Positions 62,977 to 64,000 of a DNA stretch of 64,000 nucleotides are shown here, piece after piece. The DNA lies in assembly GCA_019186985.1 (NCBI GenBank), contig JABARQ010000002.1, positions 43,745 to 107,744 on the forward strand. Direction: 5' to 3'. Position 1 is the stretch's first letter. Each line of letters starts with the position of its first letter. The position numbers were made by a program, and so were the translations under genes. The notes below the pieces were generated by a model that searched no databases, was not told where the DNA came from, and saw only the letters and a list, made by a program, of their open reading frames with translations. The DNA is from Prosthecobacter sp. GTDB lineage: Bacteria > Verrucomicrobiota > Verrucomicrobiia > Verrucomicrobiales > Verrucomicrobiaceae.

Positions 62977-63844
62977 ATTTAAAACCAACAGATTCGATGC
63001 TTTATGGATGCTCCGGCTTGTCGCTATAACATTTTTTAGTGCAGGAATGACGAACGCTCAGTTTTCGCCGAATGACCTCAAGACTTTGATCACGAGACAG
63101 AAAGATGGTGCTGATCCTCACGAGATTGTCCTGGCGATGTCCGGGGTTGAGCGGACACTTCGGGAAGGTTCGGAAGCAGCGAAACTGGCGGGCATACTTC
63201 AGGTCATTGATCTGGCCGCAGTGATTTATCGAACGCATGATACCACGGTTCCTACAGATCGCAGTGTTGGACGATTGCCAGACTTCGATGCAACCCAGTT
63301 TGGAGAAAAACCAATTTTTCTGGGGGCAGATCCAAGAACACATTTTACTAACCCCAAAGCAAAGGAGGCATATGATCTGGCTCTCGCTAAACATGAACAA
63401 TTATCGACCCGTGTCGCAGAAGAAATGCACAAGCTGGAGGAGGGAGACTACAGCGCGAGAGTAGCGTTCCGAATCATCGAATCCTCTGAAAATCGCAAAG
63501 CATTGAGCGCAGCAGTCGAAAAGCATATCGCGTCGATCCAAGATGCGCAGTGGATCAAAGATCGACTAACTCTAATCGTACTCTCAAAGCCTCAGACGAA
63601 AGAAAAATCTCCATTGCAAAGCGATTCAGCTACGAAAGAGTCGCCAACGCTACCGAAGCTGAGCTCGACACCACGACCACTGTCATCAGTGGTTCCGCCA
63701 GCACCGGAAAAGCAACCCGCAGCAAAGACCACTTCACTGAAACCGAGTGAAGAATCAGCCTCATCAAAACCCTGGAGCATCGTTGTGGGATTGTTCATGG
63801 CGTCTGGCAGCCTATTGTGGCTGTTGCTCAAGCGGCGTTCGTGA
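62960..63844 (+). CDS. exported, C-terminally anchored protein overlapping the TSP3 gene
   Basis: A 294-residue protein in a different frame from the TSP3 gene and overlapping its last 17 bp. It has a signal peptide (ITFFSAGMTNAQF), a helical mature domain (about 35-215) containing charged amphipathic helices, a Ser/Pro/Lys-rich linker (about 218-270) and a C-terminal transmembrane helix (SIVVGLFMASGSLLWLLL) ending in KRRS, which would leave the domain outside the cytoplasmic membrane. G+C is near 50%, well below the window average. The overlap and strong ribosome site indicate tight coupling with the TSP3 protein, so it may be a partner or protective protein. I recognise no family. Confidence 0.75.
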   Translation: MSMFLKFKTNRFDALWMLRLVAITFFSAGMTNAQFSPNDLKTLITRQKDGADPHEIVLAMSGVERTLREGSEAAKLAGILQVIDLAAVIYRTHDTTVPTDRSVGRLPDFDATQFGEKPIFLGADPRTHFTNPKAKEAYDLALAKHEQLSTRVAEEMHKLEEGDYSARVAFRIIESSENRKALSAAVEKHIASIQDAQWIKDRLTLIVLSKPQTKEKSPLQSDSATKESPTLPKLSSTPRPLSSVVPPAPEKQPAAKTTSLKPSEESASSKPWSIVVGLFMASGSLLWLLLKRRS

Positions 63845-63900
63845 GCGAGCGCAGCATGTCCTTCACCTCAAGCAAGGGTGTGCCGTCGATTGGATGTTAA
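63845..63900 (+). pseudogene. orphan 3'-end fragment of a TSP3-type C-terminal module
   Basis: Directly after the stop of the preceding gene, the frame reads S-E-R-S-M-S-F-T-S-S-K-G-V-P-S-I-G-C-stop. The SMSFTSS part matches the first module of the giant protein and is encoded by the exact 25-bp repeat. It has no start codon of its own and looks like a displaced or remnant gene end. Confidence 0.6.
63851..63875 (+). repeat. 25-bp direct repeat, copy 2
   Basis: Identical to 61568-61592 and in the same reading phase. Flanking bases differ on both sides, so the identity is confined to these 25 bp. Confidence 0.85.
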
Positions 63901-64000
63901 GAGGGAGTATCCTGGCTAGTCAGGCCATGCTTGTCAAAGTAAGTCCAGAGGGACGACCAGCGGGAGGCCGACAGCAGAAGGGCGCGCAAGGTCAGCACGG
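63897..64000 (-). CDS. C-terminal end of an unidentified gene, cut by the window edge
   Basis: The minus strand is open from the window edge to a TAA at 63897-63899, giving at least 34 residues that end SRWSSLWTYFDKHGLTSQD followed by TPS. The composition is that of a real protein tail. The family is not recognisable from this length; a transposase end is possible but not shown. Its stop overlaps the opposite-strand stop at 63898-63900 in TTAA. Confidence 0.45.
   Translation of the reverse strand, partial: VLTLRALLLSASRWSSLWTYFDKHGLTSQDTPS

Noticed and set aside
61498..63844. Naming the TSP3 protein and its neighbour a toxin-immunity pair
   Set aside because: No nuclease, deaminase, ADP-ribosyltransferase or protease motif is visible in the C-terminal module, so only the locus layout is reported.

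Overview
This 64 kb, GC-rich window (roughly 65% G+C by eye) looks like chromosomal DNA of a Verrucomicrobiota bacterium, most like the Verrucomicrobiaceae/Prosthecobacter group. That is an inference from gene content: a DUF1549/DUF1553 protein followed by a Tat-exported DUF1501 protein, a TIGR03790 protein, formylglycine-type sulfatases without a linked activator, split BatA/vWA/DUF4175 genes, a eukaryote-type glutamine synthetase II, and very large secreted proteins with TSP3-like calcium repeats. I saw no rRNA, tRNA, CRISPR array or intact insertion sequence.

Layout. 0-6.4 kb (minus): a secreted Calx-beta protein carrying repeated DUF1559-like motifs, then an MBL-fold hydrolase translationally coupled to a TIGR03790 protein, and murG. 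6.5-12.9 kb: three poorly known envelope or cytoskeleton-scale proteins and an ABCG-type transporter whose ATPase has lost its catalytic residues. 13.1-18.4 kb: gyrB-gyrA. 18.5-31.3 kb: an ATP-grasp-like protein with a nitroreductase, a large double-vWA membrane protein, sufT with a zinc-ribbon protein, fabV, then a DUF4175 and BatA-like pair. 31.5-37.6 kb: DUF1549-DUF1501, a NodT-type outer-membrane lipoprotein, and glutamine synthetase II behind a good sigma-54 promoter match. 37.8-47.2 kb: two sulfatases, a lipoprotein, a beta-helix protein, an SGNH hydrolase, ppnP, a mini-kinase, der and pgsA. 47.3-51.2 kb (minus): argC-argJ followed by a polar amino acid ABC permease and ATPase. 51.3-56.1 kb: a 9-nt-periodic palindromic repeat, an FHA membrane protein, a LolC/E-like permease and the two E1 subunits of a 2-oxo acid dehydrogenase. 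56.6-64 kb: the accessory locus.

The most unusual region is 56.6-63.9 kb. A 2115-residue secreted TSP3-repeat protein ends in two diverged copies of the same module. The second copy and the overlapping downstream gene (signal peptide plus C-terminal membrane anchor, strong Shine-Dalgarno) drop to about 50% G+C. Just after them an exact 25-bp repeat of the first module, read in the same frame, runs into a new short tail and stop. This looks like a 3'-end cassette that has been exchanged or inserted. I recognise no toxin in it, so its function is open.

The second unusual item is the 861-residue protein at the left edge. It carries five DG[TAV]SNT motifs and three to four DGSVRF motifs, which are the two signatures of the DUF1559 family, inside an unrelated Calx-beta fold.
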